Below, in pieces: positions 1-9,692 of a stretch of DNA of 64,000 nt (position 1 is its first letter; each line of letters begins with the position of its first letter). Position numbers and translations under genes: made by a program. The DNA comes from RQOF01 sp964461135 (GTDB lineage Bacteria; Calditrichota; Calditrichia; RBG-13-44-9): NCBI GenBank assembly GCA_964461135.1, contig CAYWTB010000007.1, forward strand, positions 1-64,000, given 5' to 3'. Below the pieces are notes generated by a model. It saw only the letters and a program-made list of their open reading frames with translations, ran no database searches and was not told the DNA's origin.

Positions 1-72
1 AGAGTCCCTCTAATGACAATAAAAAGTCTTCATGTCTATAGACCAGTACGCAACTGTTATCCTGCGTCATTA

Positions 73-101
73 AAATTAAAAAAAATCATCAATCTTGTCA
101 A
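73..101 (-). promoter_or_regulatory. putative sigma70-type promoter reading off the left edge
   Basis: On the minus strand, TTGACA (96-101) is followed after 17 bp by TAATTT (73-78). It lies downstream of the penicillin-acylase gene and would serve a gene beyond the left edge. Positions 1-186 hold no supported gene. The call rests on match to consensus only, in AT-rich DNA. Confidence 0.35.
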
Positions 102-186
102 TAGGGTAATCAAATTTTCGTGATAATATAACCCCAAAATGGCGCACAATATATACCTGCTCTTCGCCCCAGTCAAGCAGAAAATT

Positions 187-2577
187 TTAATTCCCTTTGC
201 TCCTCACCGGATTCAGAATAATTACCTTTTTATCACCCTCCGGTTCCATCAAAGATACCTTCTTCAAATCGCCCGCTAACCATCGGCCAATCTGATTATC
301 GTAGTAGTCACTGAGGAAATTTCCACTTTCACCTCCCGGTAAGATACTGCGATATTCATCCTCCTTCCCCCAGTTCACAATAAATCTCATGGAAGGTCCC
401 GCAATCATGGTATAGGGATCACTGTAATTGTAAGTACCCACGTTAACCGTGCATCCGTTTCCACCCGTGGCAAATGGTCCCCGGTTCAACAGAATCGCCG
501 TCACCGCTACCTTTCCCAGGCTGTGCTGTAAAGTAAGTTCATGAACTGAACCCCAGCACCATTTTTCCATTTCTTTGCCCTGAAAACGGTGCAGATCTCT
601 CAAGGCTTCCCGGAAACTCTTCTGAATTACATCCAAACGGTTCTCTCTCTGCACAGTATTAACATTGTCAAACCAGCTTGACTGATCATTGCCAAATACT
701 TCCACAAAAATCCGCAAGTAAAAATTGGGCAGATCCGTGAACAGGTGGAATAATTCCTCTCCCATCTCATCCGCAAAAATATTCCTGACCAGATTATACT
801 TCACTCCTTCATAGATGGAAGCAGCAATACTTTCCGTATCCATCACAAAATCCCAGTTCTTGAGTAAAAGAAGGGCTTTTTCTTCCTCTTCCGTCATGTC
901 TGTCATCCTGAGCAGGTCAGGCAGAATTACCGGCCTTATTTCCTGCGCCATCAGATCCTTATAATCAAACTGTATCCGTTGCATATCCTGTTCAGAGAGA
1001 GAATCTTTATCACAGATCATTTCTGTTATCCGCAGGGAGCGGTAAGGGGGCTCCCAAAGTTCAGAAAGATAATAGGGATATGATGCTTTGATTTGATTGT
1101 TGGCAGTCACTATAAACCGCTGCCCGGGATTTACAACCGAAGGCATTCTGTCAAAGGGAACCCAGCCGTGCCATCTGAACTTACTATCGGTTCCAGCTAA
1201 CGGAAGCAACCCGTTATCATAGCTGCGCAGTGGGACCAGGCCGCCCAGGCGGTAACCGATCTCGCCCGTCTTATCCGCATAAACAAAATTTTGCGCCGGG
1301 ACAGCATAATTTTTCAGAGCATTCTTAAAATCATTCCAATTCAGGCTCCCCGCCAGGTCGATAAAACATTTCAGTTCGTCAGAATTTTCCCATCCCGTCC
1401 ATTTTAAGGATAATGGATCAAATGTATCAAAACCGGAAAACACCGAATTGAGAATCGGTCCATTATTAGTTGAATACACATAGAAAACCAAATCCGGTTT
1501 TTCTTTGATGTGAATCACACATTCCCGGATACCAAGCGGCTTTTTTTTATCATTTAACCAGTAAATTCCTTCCACCGTATCAATTTTTTCTATAAAATAA
1601 TCGCTGTCATCGATCATTCCGTTGGCTATGCCCCAGGCGATATTGTCATTTCTCCCAATAACTATACCAGGAGTACCCGGCAGCGCAAAACCAGCAAGGT
1701 TAAAATTATCCGCCATAAGATGTAACTCGATCCAGATGGATGGAAATTGTATCAGCAGATGAGGATCATTGGCCAGCATGGCAGAACCTGTTGCAGATTT
1801 CCGGGGCGAAATTACCCAGTTGTTGCTGCCGGTTGGAGTTCCTTCCAGACCGGTGAGTTTACATAACTGCCGGGAGATCCGCATAATTTCATGTGAGATT
1901 CCGCGGGTTGCCGGTCCTGGAATAATGTCTGGATATTTTCGCCTTTGAGGCCATATTTCAATGAATTTTTCATGTGGTAAAATGCGTGATAACTGCCAGT
2001 ATAAAAAATCGGCTTTCCAGTTAAAATTCAACACCCAGGCCATCAACCGGTTCTGTAAGAGACAATCCTGAGGGGACCATTCGCGGGGCTTAATTTTCAT
2101 GAGAATGAATTCAATCGGTAAATCATTTCCCATTTCCCGCAGGCAGGCATTGATACCCTTTGCGTATTGCTCCAGCCATGACCGGGATTCAGGGGAAATT
2201 GTCCTGAATAACGAGCTCGTAAGGGAATCAAGTCCCAGAGTCAGGAACAGTTTATCAATTTGTACAGTGGTGTCCCCAAATATTTCTGATAAACGTCCGG
2301 TTGCGGCCCTGCGCATTAATTCCATCTGCCACAATCGTTCCTGCGCTGTGGCAAAACCCGAGGCAAATATTACATCCTGAACGTTTTTACTTTTAATATG
2401 AATAACACCCGTACTATCTCGACGGATAGAGACAGGATTTTCCAACTCTTTTAATGTATAAGTTGCTTCGTAAACCGGTTTTAATTTTTCAATCTGAATA
2501 CATACGAATATCCCCAAAATCAGACCTGTAATAATCAGAAAAGCAAGGACTCCCAAAATTATGCGGCGTATGATCAT
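187..2577 (-). CDS. penicillin acylase (penicillin amidase) family N-terminal-nucleophile hydrolase
   Basis: A 796-residue precursor typical of the penicillin amidase family, which cleaves amides such as beta-lactam side chains or acyl-homoserine lactones after self-processing into two chains. A hydrophobic segment (residues 6-28) acts as a membrane anchor or uncleaved signal. The beta-chain nucleophile is visible as Ser251 in GTPTGSNNWVIS, followed by the family ANDPHL stretch, and a TANNQ element lies further on. The length fits the family (about 750-850). The likely location is the periplasm. It is the first gene of a minus-strand unit whose downstream neighbour is outside the window. The substrate cannot be deduced; acyl-homoserine lactone acylase activity is possible but unsupported. 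Confidence 0.9.
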   Translation of the reverse strand: MIIRRIILGVLAFLIITGLILGIFVCIQIEKLKPVYEATYTLKELENPVSIRRDSTGVIHIKSKNVQDVIFASGFATAQERLWQMELMRRAATGRLSEIFGDTTVQIDKLFLTLGLDSLTSSLFRTISPESRSWLEQYAKGINACLREMGNDLPIEFILMKIKPREWSPQDCLLQNRLMAWVLNFNWKADFLYWQLSRILPHEKFIEIWPQRRKYPDIIPGPATRGISHEIMRISRQLCKLTGLEGTPTGSNNWVISPRKSATGSAMLANDPHLLIQFPSIWIELHLMADNFNLAGFALPGTPGIVIGRNDNIAWGIANGMIDDSDYFIEKIDTVEGIYWLNDKKKPLGIRECVIHIKEKPDLVFYVYSTNNGPILNSVFSGFDTFDPLSLKWTGWENSDELKCFIDLAGSLNWNDFKNALKNYAVPAQNFVYADKTGEIGYRLGGLVPLRSYDNGLLPLAGTDSKFRWHGWVPFDRMPSVVNPGQRFIVTANNQIKASYPYYLSELWEPPYRSLRITEMICDKDSLSEQDMQRIQFDYKDLMAQEIRPVILPDLLRMTDMTEEEEKALLLLKNWDFVMDTESIAASIYEGVKYNLVRNIFADEMGEELFHLFTDLPNFYLRIFVEVFGNDQSSWFDNVNTVQRENRLDVIQKSFREALRDLHRFQGKEMEKWCWGSVHELTLQHSLGKVAVTAILLNRGPFATGGNGCTVNVGTYNYSDPYTMIAGPSMRFIVNWGKEDEYRSILPGGESGNFLSDYYDNQIGRWLAGDLKKVSLMEPEGDKKVIILNPVRSKGN

Positions 2578-2702
2578 ACCGGACCAGCTTCCTTATAGTA
2601 ATGAAATGGGTGAGGTATTTCTGCAAATGTCGAAGGAGAGATGAACCTTATTCGACTTCATGACATATATAATATATTGAAAAGAATTGTTAATGCATAG
2701 GA

Positions 2703-2731
2703 TTGAAAATTCGCAAAATTTTCATTATCTT
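2703..2731 (+). promoter_or_regulatory. promoter of the small secreted protein gene
   Basis: TTGAAA (2703-2708), 17 bp, TATCTT (2726-2731). The predicted transcription start is near 2738. The TTG that would open the longest reading frame (2703) is part of the -35 box, so translation must start later. Confidence 0.45.
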
Positions 2732-2741
2732 CGAAGTAGCG

Positions 2742-3332
2742 ATGCGTGACGCAAAAAAAATATTTATGGCAGCAAGCTTTTGCATTCTAATTGCAGCCTT
2801 TCATACACAACCGTTGAGTTTTTCGCAGGATTCTCTTAATGTTCGCTACTCCATCGTCGGCATGAATTTTTACAGCGACCATGATGTCATAAAAATAAAA
2901 GTGCCCCCCTGGCTGAAAAGCAGCGAGCTGATGTTTCAAATAAAAAAGGCCATTCTGTGGCCGGGTGAACCTCCCCCTCACAAGAGAACATATATCTATG
3001 TTTTTAAAGAGACCGCACAGGTAGGTGAAGCGTCTCAGACCGGAGCAGTTTACATCCCGGGAAAGGGGTTTATCTGGAGTTTATCAGATTGGAAGCCGAC
3101 TGAACCGCCGGATCTCAGTCCTTCAGCAAAGGATTTGGATATTTATTATACGTTTATCGACAGAATTATCAGAAACGGCTCCAGCCTGCATAACGATAGA
3201 ATCAGGAGAGATGTGGCAGAAGAATTTCAACTGTCGGTTGCAGAATTAGATTCCATATATTCCTGGGTAAAGTACTGGCTTGAAAAAAAACAGGAAGAAC
3301 AACAAGGGAATTCACAGACCCTTCTAAAATAA
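2742..3332 (+). CDS. hypothetical secreted protein
   Basis: I do not recognise this family. From the ATG at 2742 the product is 196 residues: a basic start (MRDAKKIF), a hydrophobic stretch and a likely signal-peptidase site after SFSQ. The mature part is mixed alpha/beta with a glutamine/glutamate-rich, lysine-rich tail. A longer frame from TTG at 2703 is unlikely because that codon lies in the putative -35 box. No Shine-Dalgarno is evident, the predicted leader to 2742 is only about 4 nt, and ATG 2766 is an alternative. It is convergent with the CpoB-like gene, sharing a terminator. Probably periplasmic; function unknown. Confidence 0.6.
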   Translation: MRDAKKIFMAASFCILIAAFHTQPLSFSQDSLNVRYSIVGMNFYSDHDVIKIKVPPWLKSSELMFQIKKAILWPGEPPPHKRTYIYVFKETAQVGEASQTGAVYIPGKGFIWSLSDWKPTEPPDLSPSAKDLDIYYTFIDRIIRNGSSLHNDRIRRDVAEEFQLSVAELDSIYSWVKYWLEKKQEEQQGNSQTLLK

Positions 3333-3360
3333 AAAAGGAGGATAGATTCCTCCTTATTAA
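3331..3360. terminator. bidirectional rho-independent terminator
   Basis: An 8-bp perfect stem AAGGAGGA (3335-3342) and TCCTCCTT (3348-3355) with a 5-nt loop, flanked by an A run on the left and TTATT on the right. It lies between two convergent genes and could end both, with the better U tract for the minus-strand transcript. Confidence 0.7.
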
Positions 3361-3379
3361 GCTCTCGCAATTTTTCCTC

Positions 3380-4267
3380 TTATTGCGCCTGTGCCAGGTA
3401 ATTGCGGGCCCTGCCTGCCAGCTCGGAATCGGGATACAGATCCAGAAGTTCCTGGAATTCCTGTCTGGCACGTTCTTTGTTACCCAGCTGGTAATAACAT
3501 TGACCGAGTTTGAATTTTGCCCAGTCATTTTTATTGGATTTGGGAAACTGGGATACTTTTTCAAAAGCCATGATCGCTTCCTGATAACGTCCCAGGGCAT
3601 AATATGATTCACCTATCCAGTATTGAGCATTATCAGCGTATGAATGATTCATATCCGCTGCCAGCAGTTGCTGGAACTCTTCAATGGCACGCTGGTATTG
3701 TCTTTCGTGAAATAATTGTAATGCGTCCTCATATCTTGTAACATAGGTGTCGGAAGAAATTCGTTCACCCGTTTGAGCAGATGATCCTGCAGGATAGGAA
3801 TAGGTGGGTGCTGGAGTAACGGATGTCTGTTTTTGTAAGGCCTCGTCTTTCATCATCAATTGGGCATTGAGGTCGGCAATCTCCATATTTTTCTTTTCCA
3901 GTTGATTTTGAAGATCATCCACCTGGCCCTGCAAGCGGGCTATTCTTTTATCTTCAAGCTGTGAAGTTCCAGTGGCCGGCATATCCGTTTTTTTACCTTC
4001 ATCAGCTTCCAGCAGGGTAATTAAGTCATCCTGGTTCTCACTTTGAGTGGTTTTAGCCTGTTCGGTTTGTTTTTTCTCAGGTTGTGATTTCTTACCGTCA
4101 TCACGGCTTATTCCCAATAGTTTCTCAATCTCGTCATACTCCTCCTGAGATTCATCAGAAGAAGTCCCACTTTGATTCACTGTTTTCCGGCTGGATCCGC
4201 AACCCGTCCAGCTTAATAAAAATAAAGTGAACGACATGGCCAAGAATAGGTATGCTATTCTTTTCAT
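3380..4267 (-). CDS. CpoB/YbgF-like lipoprotein with coiled coil and TPR repeats
   Basis: A 295-residue lipoprotein: the signal peptide ends in TGC-GSS (Cys23), a lipobox-like site. A low-complexity acidic/glutamine linker follows, then a coiled coil (about 115-145, DDLQNQLEKKNMEIADLNA), then tandem tetratricopeptide repeats (about 175-295) with the YWIGESYYALGRYQEAI and FKLGQCYYQLGN signatures. This order matches the Tol-Pal accessory protein CpoB/YbgF and related BamD-like proteins, which act in the periplasm on envelope constriction and peptidoglycan synthesis. No tol or pal gene is adjacent; it follows lgt and the mre/rodA cluster, which fits an envelope role. It has its own promoter. Exact partner unknown. 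Confidence 0.7.
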   Translation of the reverse strand: MKRIAYLFLAMSFTLFLLSWTGCGSSRKTVNQSGTSSDESQEEYDEIEKLLGISRDDGKKSQPEKKQTEQAKTTQSENQDDLITLLEADEGKKTDMPATGTSQLEDKRIARLQGQVDDLQNQLEKKNMEIADLNAQLMMKDEALQKQTSVTPAPTYSYPAGSSAQTGERISSDTYVTRYEDALQLFHERQYQRAIEEFQQLLAADMNHSYADNAQYWIGESYYALGRYQEAIMAFEKVSQFPKSNKNDWAKFKLGQCYYQLGNKERARQEFQELLDLYPDSELAGRARNYLAQAQ

Positions 4268-4297
4268 TAAAAATCTCCTATATATTACATTATTGGA

Positions 4298-4326
4298 AAT
4301 ATATAAATTAAACCTAATATAGTCAA
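4298..4326 (-). promoter_or_regulatory. promoter of the CpoB-like lipoprotein gene
   Basis: On the minus strand TTGACT (4321-4326), 17 bp, TATATT (4298-4303). The start codon at 4267 is preceded by a clear AGGAG ribosome site. Confidence 0.55.
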
Positions 4327-4338
4327 GGTATTATTGGC

Positions 4339-5142
4339 TTATACCCCTGCTCTCCTGCGGCGGAATCTCCAGTGATAAATTACAATTAAAAGTCCCGAAA
4401 GTAACATGATAAGACTTATAATCTGGTTGAATTGAAGCCCATCAATCAGGAACATCTGATTCTCATAAAAGCGGAAAAAATCCACTGTGAAACGCGAAAT
4501 GCCGTATAAAATGAAAAAAGTACCGATGAGAAGCCCATCAAAAGCAGGTTTTCTGTCCATCCACATTAATACGATAAAAATAATAAGACCATACAGGGAT
4601 GAATAAAGCTGAGTGGGATGGATGTGAATATTTCCCATGGCGGCCCCGGCCGGGCTGTGGGGAGGAAAAGTTACTCCCCAGGGATAGCTGCACGCTGTTC
4701 CGTAACAGCAACCGTTTAAAAAACAACCCATGCGGGTCAGAAAAACACCCAAGGCGATTGAAGGTGCTATACTGTCTGCAAGTTTCCAGAAATTGAGCTT
4801 TTTAACATATATATAAACGGCAGAAACCGCCACTGCCAGTATGAATCCACCCAGCAGTATCAGACCACCCAGGCCTACAGTACCGTCTTCCTGAACCGGC
4901 CAAAAGACATAAAGCCAGCGTCCGCTAAATTCTTCCGTATGGAACAATACGTAAAAGAGCCTGGCACCCACAATGGATGCAATTATTATAATAAATCCCA
5001 GATTAACAATTTCATCCCCCTTGATGCCCCTTTTTTCACCCTTACGGACAGCGACATATATTCCCAGAATGAACGAAAGTGCAAGCATCACGCCATAACT
5101 GTGAATGGTAAAAGGACCAATTCGCAATAACTCAGGATGCAT
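4339..5142 (-). CDS. lgt: prolipoprotein diacylglyceryl transferase
   Basis: Lgt transfers the diacylglyceryl group of phosphatidylglycerol to the lipobox cysteine of prolipoproteins, the first step of lipoprotein maturation in the inner membrane. The 267-residue product has the expected length and about seven membrane segments. Family motifs are visible: SYGVMLALSFILG near the N terminus, a GGLILLGGF segment, and the signature RMGCFLNGCCYG near residues 135-146. It lies 12 nt downstream of rodA, so it is probably co-transcribed with the cell-shape cluster. The window itself encodes several candidate substrates (the CpoB-like lipoprotein and two in the T9SS operon). Confidence 0.95.
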   Translation of the reverse strand: MHPELLRIGPFTIHSYGVMLALSFILGIYVAVRKGEKRGIKGDEIVNLGFIIIIASIVGARLFYVLFHTEEFSGRWLYVFWPVQEDGTVGLGGLILLGGFILAVAVSAVYIYVKKLNFWKLADSIAPSIALGVFLTRMGCFLNGCCYGTACSYPWGVTFPPHSPAGAAMGNIHIHPTQLYSSLYGLIIFIVLMWMDRKPAFDGLLIGTFFILYGISRFTVDFFRFYENQMFLIDGLQFNQIISLIMLLSGLLIVIYHWRFRRRRAGV

Positions 5143-5154
5143 ACATACTCCAAA

Positions 5155-6378
5155 TTAATATTCGTAGCGATTTTTATAAAAATTTAAAAGAATCCCCACC
5201 ATTATCATATTTGTAAGTAATGAGGATCCACCATAACTGATAAAAGGTAAAGGTAATCCGGTAACGGGCAATAAACCAACCGTCATACCGATATTGATCA
5301 CAGTATGAAAGGCAATGATGGTAACAATACCAATGGCTACGGTGCTGTTAAAGCGGTTCCTGACAATGCTGGCTATTTTAATACCGCGCATGAGGAGCAG
5401 AAAAAACAATATTAAACCCAGCATAGCTCCAATAAATCCAAACTCCTCACCTATCACCGCATAAATAAAATCCGTATGCTGTTCGGGCAGGAATCGTAAC
5501 TGAGTTTGAGAACCTTCCATAAAACCTTTACCTAAACCTCCGCCGGAGCCAATGGCAACCTTTGACTGAATTATCTGGTAACCGGCTCCACGGGGATCAA
5601 CTTCCGGATTTAAAAATATTTTAATTCTGTCTTTTTGATAAGGTTTCAGATGATTCCACAAAACCGGGGTCAGAAGGCCCATACTGATATTCAGCAAAAA
5701 ATTAAAAATAATAACCAGTTTTGAGCGATGGGAATAGAGGAGGTAGAGCACCAGAACAATCATCAGAATCAGAAAAGTAAAAAACTGAAAAGATCCCAGT
5801 ATAAAAAGTACCGGCATTATTATGAGCAGGAGATTGCTGAGTTTCAAGCCAGCCCAGTAGAACATGGGAAGAGCCATGACAGCAAAAACCATTGAGGTAC
5901 CCAGATCCGGTTGTCGGATTATCATCAGAAAGGGCACAACCACAAACAGTGCAGCCAGAAAAAAATCTCTGGGAGTGTTAAGGTCTACATCTTCTTTAGA
6001 AACATATCTGGCTACCGCCAGCACAGTCGCCAGTTTTGCAAATTCCGAAGGTTGAAAGGAGAAAGGTCCAACCTGGAGCCAGCGTTCGGCTCCCTGCCCC
6101 AGTTTGCCAAAAAACAAAACAAACAGTAGCATTAAGAGTGATATAAAATAAAGTGGATAGGCCGAGGCAAATATCCATTTATGGGGAATAAAGAAAACAA
6201 CCATAATAAAAACGGACCCAATTAGAATCCAGAAAATCTGTTTCAGAAAAAAATTGTTACCGGCAATCGTACTGGCGCCGGTATGGGAAGTCGAATACAG
6301 GGCAAACAGGCCTAAGGCCAACAGTCCCAGCAGAGAAATAAGTATAACATAATCGACTTTTTTAAAGAATTCCAGCAT
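5155..6378 (-). CDS. rodA: rod-shape-determining glycosyltransferase RodA (SEDS family)
   Basis: RodA polymerises lipid II glycan strands during elongation, paired with PBP2. At 407 residues with about ten membrane helices it has normal size. The SEDS signature GLPLPFISYGGSS is seen near residues 372-385, and the GAERWLQVGPFSFQPSEFAKL loop (a shorter part, PFSFQPSEFAK, is diagnostic) near 95-117. It sits directly after mrdA and before lgt in a tight minus-strand run, the classic mre-mrd layout. Assignment to RodA rather than FtsW rests on this neighbourhood. Confidence 0.95.
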   Translation of the reverse strand: MLEFFKKVDYVILISLLGLLALGLFALYSTSHTGASTIAGNNFFLKQIFWILIGSVFIMVVFFIPHKWIFASAYPLYFISLLMLLFVLFFGKLGQGAERWLQVGPFSFQPSEFAKLATVLAVARYVSKEDVDLNTPRDFFLAALFVVVPFLMIIRQPDLGTSMVFAVMALPMFYWAGLKLSNLLLIIMPVLFILGSFQFFTFLILMIVLVLYLLYSHRSKLVIIFNFLLNISMGLLTPVLWNHLKPYQKDRIKIFLNPEVDPRGAGYQIIQSKVAIGSGGGLGKGFMEGSQTQLRFLPEQHTDFIYAVIGEEFGFIGAMLGLILFFLLLMRGIKIASIVRNRFNSTVAIGIVTIIAFHTVINIGMTVGLLPVTGLPLPFISYGGSSLLTNMIMVGILLNFYKNRYEY

Positions 6379-6402
6379 ATATACCCTGAACCATTTTAGA
6401 TG

Positions 6403-8268
6403 TTAATTCTGTGCACTGGTTGTGTCACTCAGTGTTGCATTTAAAGAATCTGCCGCTGCTTTCAGACTGTCCCGTTTGGCTGCCAGTGCAGCTAATATGC
6501 GTTGTTCCACGTGATAATCATATTTACCCTGGTAGTAAAAATACTTTTTCAGATATGCACCCGCAATAGGAGCAGCCACACCGCCACCGGAGCCTCCATT
6601 TTCCACCAGAACACAGATGGCTATTTCCGGAGATTCATAAGGTGCAAAACCGATAAACCAGGCATGATCCTTCCCATGAGGATTCTGTGCGGTGCCCGTT
6701 TTACCGGCAGAACTGATTCCCCCATATAATCTCGACATTCCACCAGTGCCGCCATCTACCACCTGCCGCATTCCTTCCAGTATCACCTGATAAACCGAGG
6801 ACTTTATACCTTCAATTTTTGTGGTCTTAAAGGAAATTTTTTCTTCCTCTCTGGTGATGGGATCAACCAGTTTTCCACCCAGATGCGGCTGGTGTAATAC
6901 ACCCCGGTTGGCCAGAATCGACACAAACTGGACCATCTGCAATGGCGTTACCAGTAATTCGCCCTGACCAATCGCCAGATTGGCCAGCATCCCCTTGGTC
7001 CATTTATCTTCCCCGTAAACTTTGTTATAATAATCGACACTTGGTACCAGTCCGGAATTTTCATTAGTGAGTTCAATCCCGGTTTTCTGTCCGAAATGGA
7101 ACAATATGCTGTATTTGTTCCAGGTATCCAGACCAATCAATAGTCCCAGTTGATAAAAATACACATTACAGGAATTTTTTATGGCACCGATTAAATCAAG
7201 AGTTCCATGTCCCCCGGCTTTCCAGCACCGGACAGTTTTTCTCCCGATGACGAAGTAGCCGGGACAGGTTGATTTCCGGGCAGGTGTGATGATATTATCG
7301 TTCAAAGCAGCAATGGCAGCTACCAGTTTGTAGGCAGATCCCGGAGGGTAACCGCTTTGACAGGCTCTGTCATAAAGCGGATGATAAGGGTCATTCAGAA
7401 GATTGTCCCAGATATTCGAAGATATGACCCCGCTTAGCTTGCTCACATCATAATCCGGTTTGGATAAGAGAGTAAGAACCCCTCCGTCTCTGGTATCTAT
7501 GGCAATAAGTGCACCACGTTTGTCCCGCATCAGAGAATCGGCATAAGCCTGCATTCTCAGATCTATCGTCAGATAAAGATGTTTCCCGGGTTGGGGACGA
7601 GTGCTCTTACTGGTAGATACCTGACCCACAACCCTTCCGGCAGCATCCACTTTAACAAATCTGTAACCCTTTGAACCCCTTATGTCATCATCAAACGTTT
7701 TTTCCAGAGCCTTTTTTCCTACTAAATCTCCGGGTTCCAGCTGCGGATAAGACCCCAGTTCACGCTCGTCAATTTCTCCCAACGTCCCCAGGAGATGAGC
7801 CAATCCAGAATCACGCACATAATGGCGCTTGGGCTCTGTTTTCCATTCAACTCCCGGCAGGTCGGTAATATTCTCCTGAATCCAGGTCAATTTTTCAATG
7901 TCCACCTGCCGCATCACTTTTACCGGTTGAAACCGTCCGGCCATCTTTAATTCCTGGTGGATATCATCCACCGGCACATCAATAAGATCGGAAATGATGT
8001 GGATGGTCTTTTCTGTGGTTTCTGAAGGTATCAGGTAAAGTGAAAAAGCCGGTCGGTTATCCACTATCAGACGGCCCCCATGGTCATAAATATTTCCGCG
8101 GACCGGGAATTGTGTCACCATTTTCACGCTATTTTCGAAACTTTTTTCGGCATATACTGATGACTGGCTGATTTGTAGATGGAAGAATTGAAAGGCGAGA
8201 ATCAGAAAAAACAGGGTGAGTGCCAAATATAGAACGAATTTCTTTATTTCATTTTCTGAAAAAGACAT
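6403..8268 (-). CDS. mrdA: penicillin-binding protein 2 (peptidoglycan DD-transpeptidase)
   Basis: A 621-residue class B PBP that cross-links peptidoglycan in the elongasome with RodA. A single N-terminal membrane helix (about 10-30) precedes the pedestal domain and the transpeptidase domain. The three active-site motifs are present: SxxK as PPGSAYK near residue 310, SxN as NSCN near 366, and KTG as AGKTGTA near 523. PPGSAYK replaces the more usual PGSTFK but keeps the catalytic Ser and Lys. The gene is 12 nt downstream of mreD and 24 nt upstream of rodA. Confidence 0.95.
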   Translation of the reverse strand: MSFSENEIKKFVLYLALTLFFLILAFQFFHLQISQSSVYAEKSFENSVKMVTQFPVRGNIYDHGGRLIVDNRPAFSLYLIPSETTEKTIHIISDLIDVPVDDIHQELKMAGRFQPVKVMRQVDIEKLTWIQENITDLPGVEWKTEPKRHYVRDSGLAHLLGTLGEIDERELGSYPQLEPGDLVGKKALEKTFDDDIRGSKGYRFVKVDAAGRVVGQVSTSKSTRPQPGKHLYLTIDLRMQAYADSLMRDKRGALIAIDTRDGGVLTLLSKPDYDVSKLSGVISSNIWDNLLNDPYHPLYDRACQSGYPPGSAYKLVAAIAALNDNIITPARKSTCPGYFVIGRKTVRCWKAGGHGTLDLIGAIKNSCNVYFYQLGLLIGLDTWNKYSILFHFGQKTGIELTNENSGLVPSVDYYNKVYGEDKWTKGMLANLAIGQGELLVTPLQMVQFVSILANRGVLHQPHLGGKLVDPITREEEKISFKTTKIEGIKSSVYQVILEGMRQVVDGGTGGMSRLYGGISSAGKTGTAQNPHGKDHAWFIGFAPYESPEIAICVLVENGGSGGGVAAPIAGAYLKKYFYYQGKYDYHVEQRILAALAAKRDSLKAAADSLNATLSDTTSAQN

Positions 8269-8280
8269 AAAATAATCCCG

Positions 8281-8754
8281 TCACTCGGTGGCCAGTGGTT
8301 CAACAAAATAATTTAAAAATCCACCAATAACGATAGTATACATTAAATTCGGTATGGTATAAAAAATTATTAATGACTGCAGGGAAAAATTCTCTCCAAG
8401 TGTATAGATAAAGAAATAAATCAAATCATGTAATAAACCAGTGATTAGAAGAGTCAGCAGGAATTCCGTGCGTTCCGCAAATTTTCCGGCGAGAATGCCG
8501 GCCAGGAAGCCTGCAACGGTTTTCGATAGAGCCGATAATCCAATCAGATCGGTACTGATGACATCCTGAAGAAGCCCCACTGTAAAACCGGCGGTCATAC
8601 CCCAGTTAGGTCCCCGGCGCAAGGCATAGGAAACCAGAACAACTAAAAGAAGATCGGGTTTCCACTGCAAAATCTCAATATATTTTACCAGAGTAAATTG
8701 CAGAATAAAGGCAATAATAAAAAAAACGATATAACGTATATCTAACTTATTCAA
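8281..8754 (-). CDS. mreD: rod shape-determining membrane protein MreD
   Basis: A small (157 residues) polytopic protein with about five hydrophobic helices, including the family-like WKPDLLLVVLVSYALRRGPN region and a GLLQDVIS segment after it. MreD is a membrane component of the elongasome and contacts MreC. Identification combines these weakly conserved motifs with position: it overlaps mreC by 4 nt (ATGA) and precedes mrdA by 12 nt. Confidence 0.9.
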   Translation of the reverse strand: MNKLDIRYIVFFIIAFILQFTLVKYIEILQWKPDLLLVVLVSYALRRGPNWGMTAGFTVGLLQDVISTDLIGLSALSKTVAGFLAGILAGKFAERTEFLLTLLITGLLHDLIYFFIYTLGENFSLQSLIIFYTIPNLMYTIVIGGFLNYFVEPLATE

Positions 8755-9566
8755 TCGCTTCCCTTTTCCGCCGGCAGAGTGTCCGCAGATTGAATAACAA
8801 ACACCTCTTCCAGTCGGTTGAAATCGACCACTGGTTTTAATTTTATCTGCTTAAAAAGTTCATAGTCGTTTTCTTTGACTTCTGCCACCACTCCTATTTT
8901 AATGCCGCGGGGATAAATCCGGCTAAGCCCGGAAGTCAGGACCACTTCCCCTGGTTCCACTTGCACCTCTTTGGGGATGTAATTAAGGTCAAGCCATAAA
9001 TTACCGGACCAACCGACTACGCCGATTTCCCGGCTGGTCTGTAAACGAGCACTGACCAGCGAATTTCTGTCCATTAAAATTTGCGTTATGGACTGACGGG
9101 GCTCCAACGCCAGTATTTTTCCCACCAGCCCCTGTTCTGTTATCACCGTTTGATTCTTCCGGACATTATCTTCCAGACCGATGTTCAGGATAAGGGACCG
9201 GATGGTCTGCTCCTGGCCATAGCCGATGACGGTGCCCGAAATAAAAGTGAAGGGGCTTTCTTCTTTAAATTTAAGCAGACGTCGCAGTCTGAGATTTTCA
9301 AGCATATTCTCCTGCATCTGCAGATTTTCCAGCGACAGCTCCAATACTTGTCGATGCAGGATTTTATTTTTTTTCTCCAGATCCCCCAGATAGGAAAACT
9401 TGTTCTGAAGAGCATAAACCCAGCTCATTCCCTGCAGGACGGCTATTCTGATACCCCTCAATTTAAACGGATCATTAAAAGCCATGAGGATAAAACAAAG
9501 CATCAAGTAAAAGCTGAGCAGTAAAAGTGTGCGGCGCTGGTCAAAAAGTCCGAGTACTCTTTTCAT
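8751..9566 (-). CDS. mreC: rod shape-determining protein MreC
   Basis: A 271-residue bitopic protein: short cytoplasmic N terminus, one membrane helix (about 12-30), a coiled coil (about 55-100, rich in Leu/Glu with LENLQMQENMLENLRLRRLL), and two beta domains containing GLVGKI and VLTSGLSRIYPRGIKIG, typical of MreC. MreC scaffolds PBP2 and RodA in the periplasm. The gene follows mreB after 126 bp, a gap that carries a possible extra promoter. Confidence 0.93.
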   Translation of the reverse strand: MKRVLGLFDQRRTLLLLSFYLMLCFILMAFNDPFKLRGIRIAVLQGMSWVYALQNKFSYLGDLEKKNKILHRQVLELSLENLQMQENMLENLRLRRLLKFKEESPFTFISGTVIGYGQEQTIRSLILNIGLEDNVRKNQTVITEQGLVGKILALEPRQSITQILMDRNSLVSARLQTSREIGVVGWSGNLWLDLNYIPKEVQVEPGEVVLTSGLSRIYPRGIKIGVVAEVKENDYELFKQIKLKPVVDFNRLEEVFVIQSADTLPAEKGSD

Positions 9567-9614
9567 GAAACCACGGGATTATAAAACACGATGATACAAA
9601 TGAAATAATTGCTT

Positions 9615-9642
9615 ATTTTAATTCAAGGCAACGGATTGTAAA
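9615..9642 (-). promoter_or_regulatory. possible internal promoter ahead of mreC
   Basis: On the minus strand TTTACA (9637-9642), 16 bp, TAAAAT (9615-9620), within the 126-bp mreB-mreC gap. It could give mreC-mreD-mrdA-rodA-lgt a separate level from mreB. Weaker than the others in the window. Confidence 0.35.
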
Positions 9643-9692
9643 CAACACTATTCCTTAAAAGATTCAATCTTTTTGAGTCATCAGGGAAATAA

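Noticed and set aside
7318..7350. Loss of the PBP2 active-site motif
   Set aside because: PPGSAYK differs from PGSTFK but keeps the catalytic Ser and Lys, so the enzyme is likely active.
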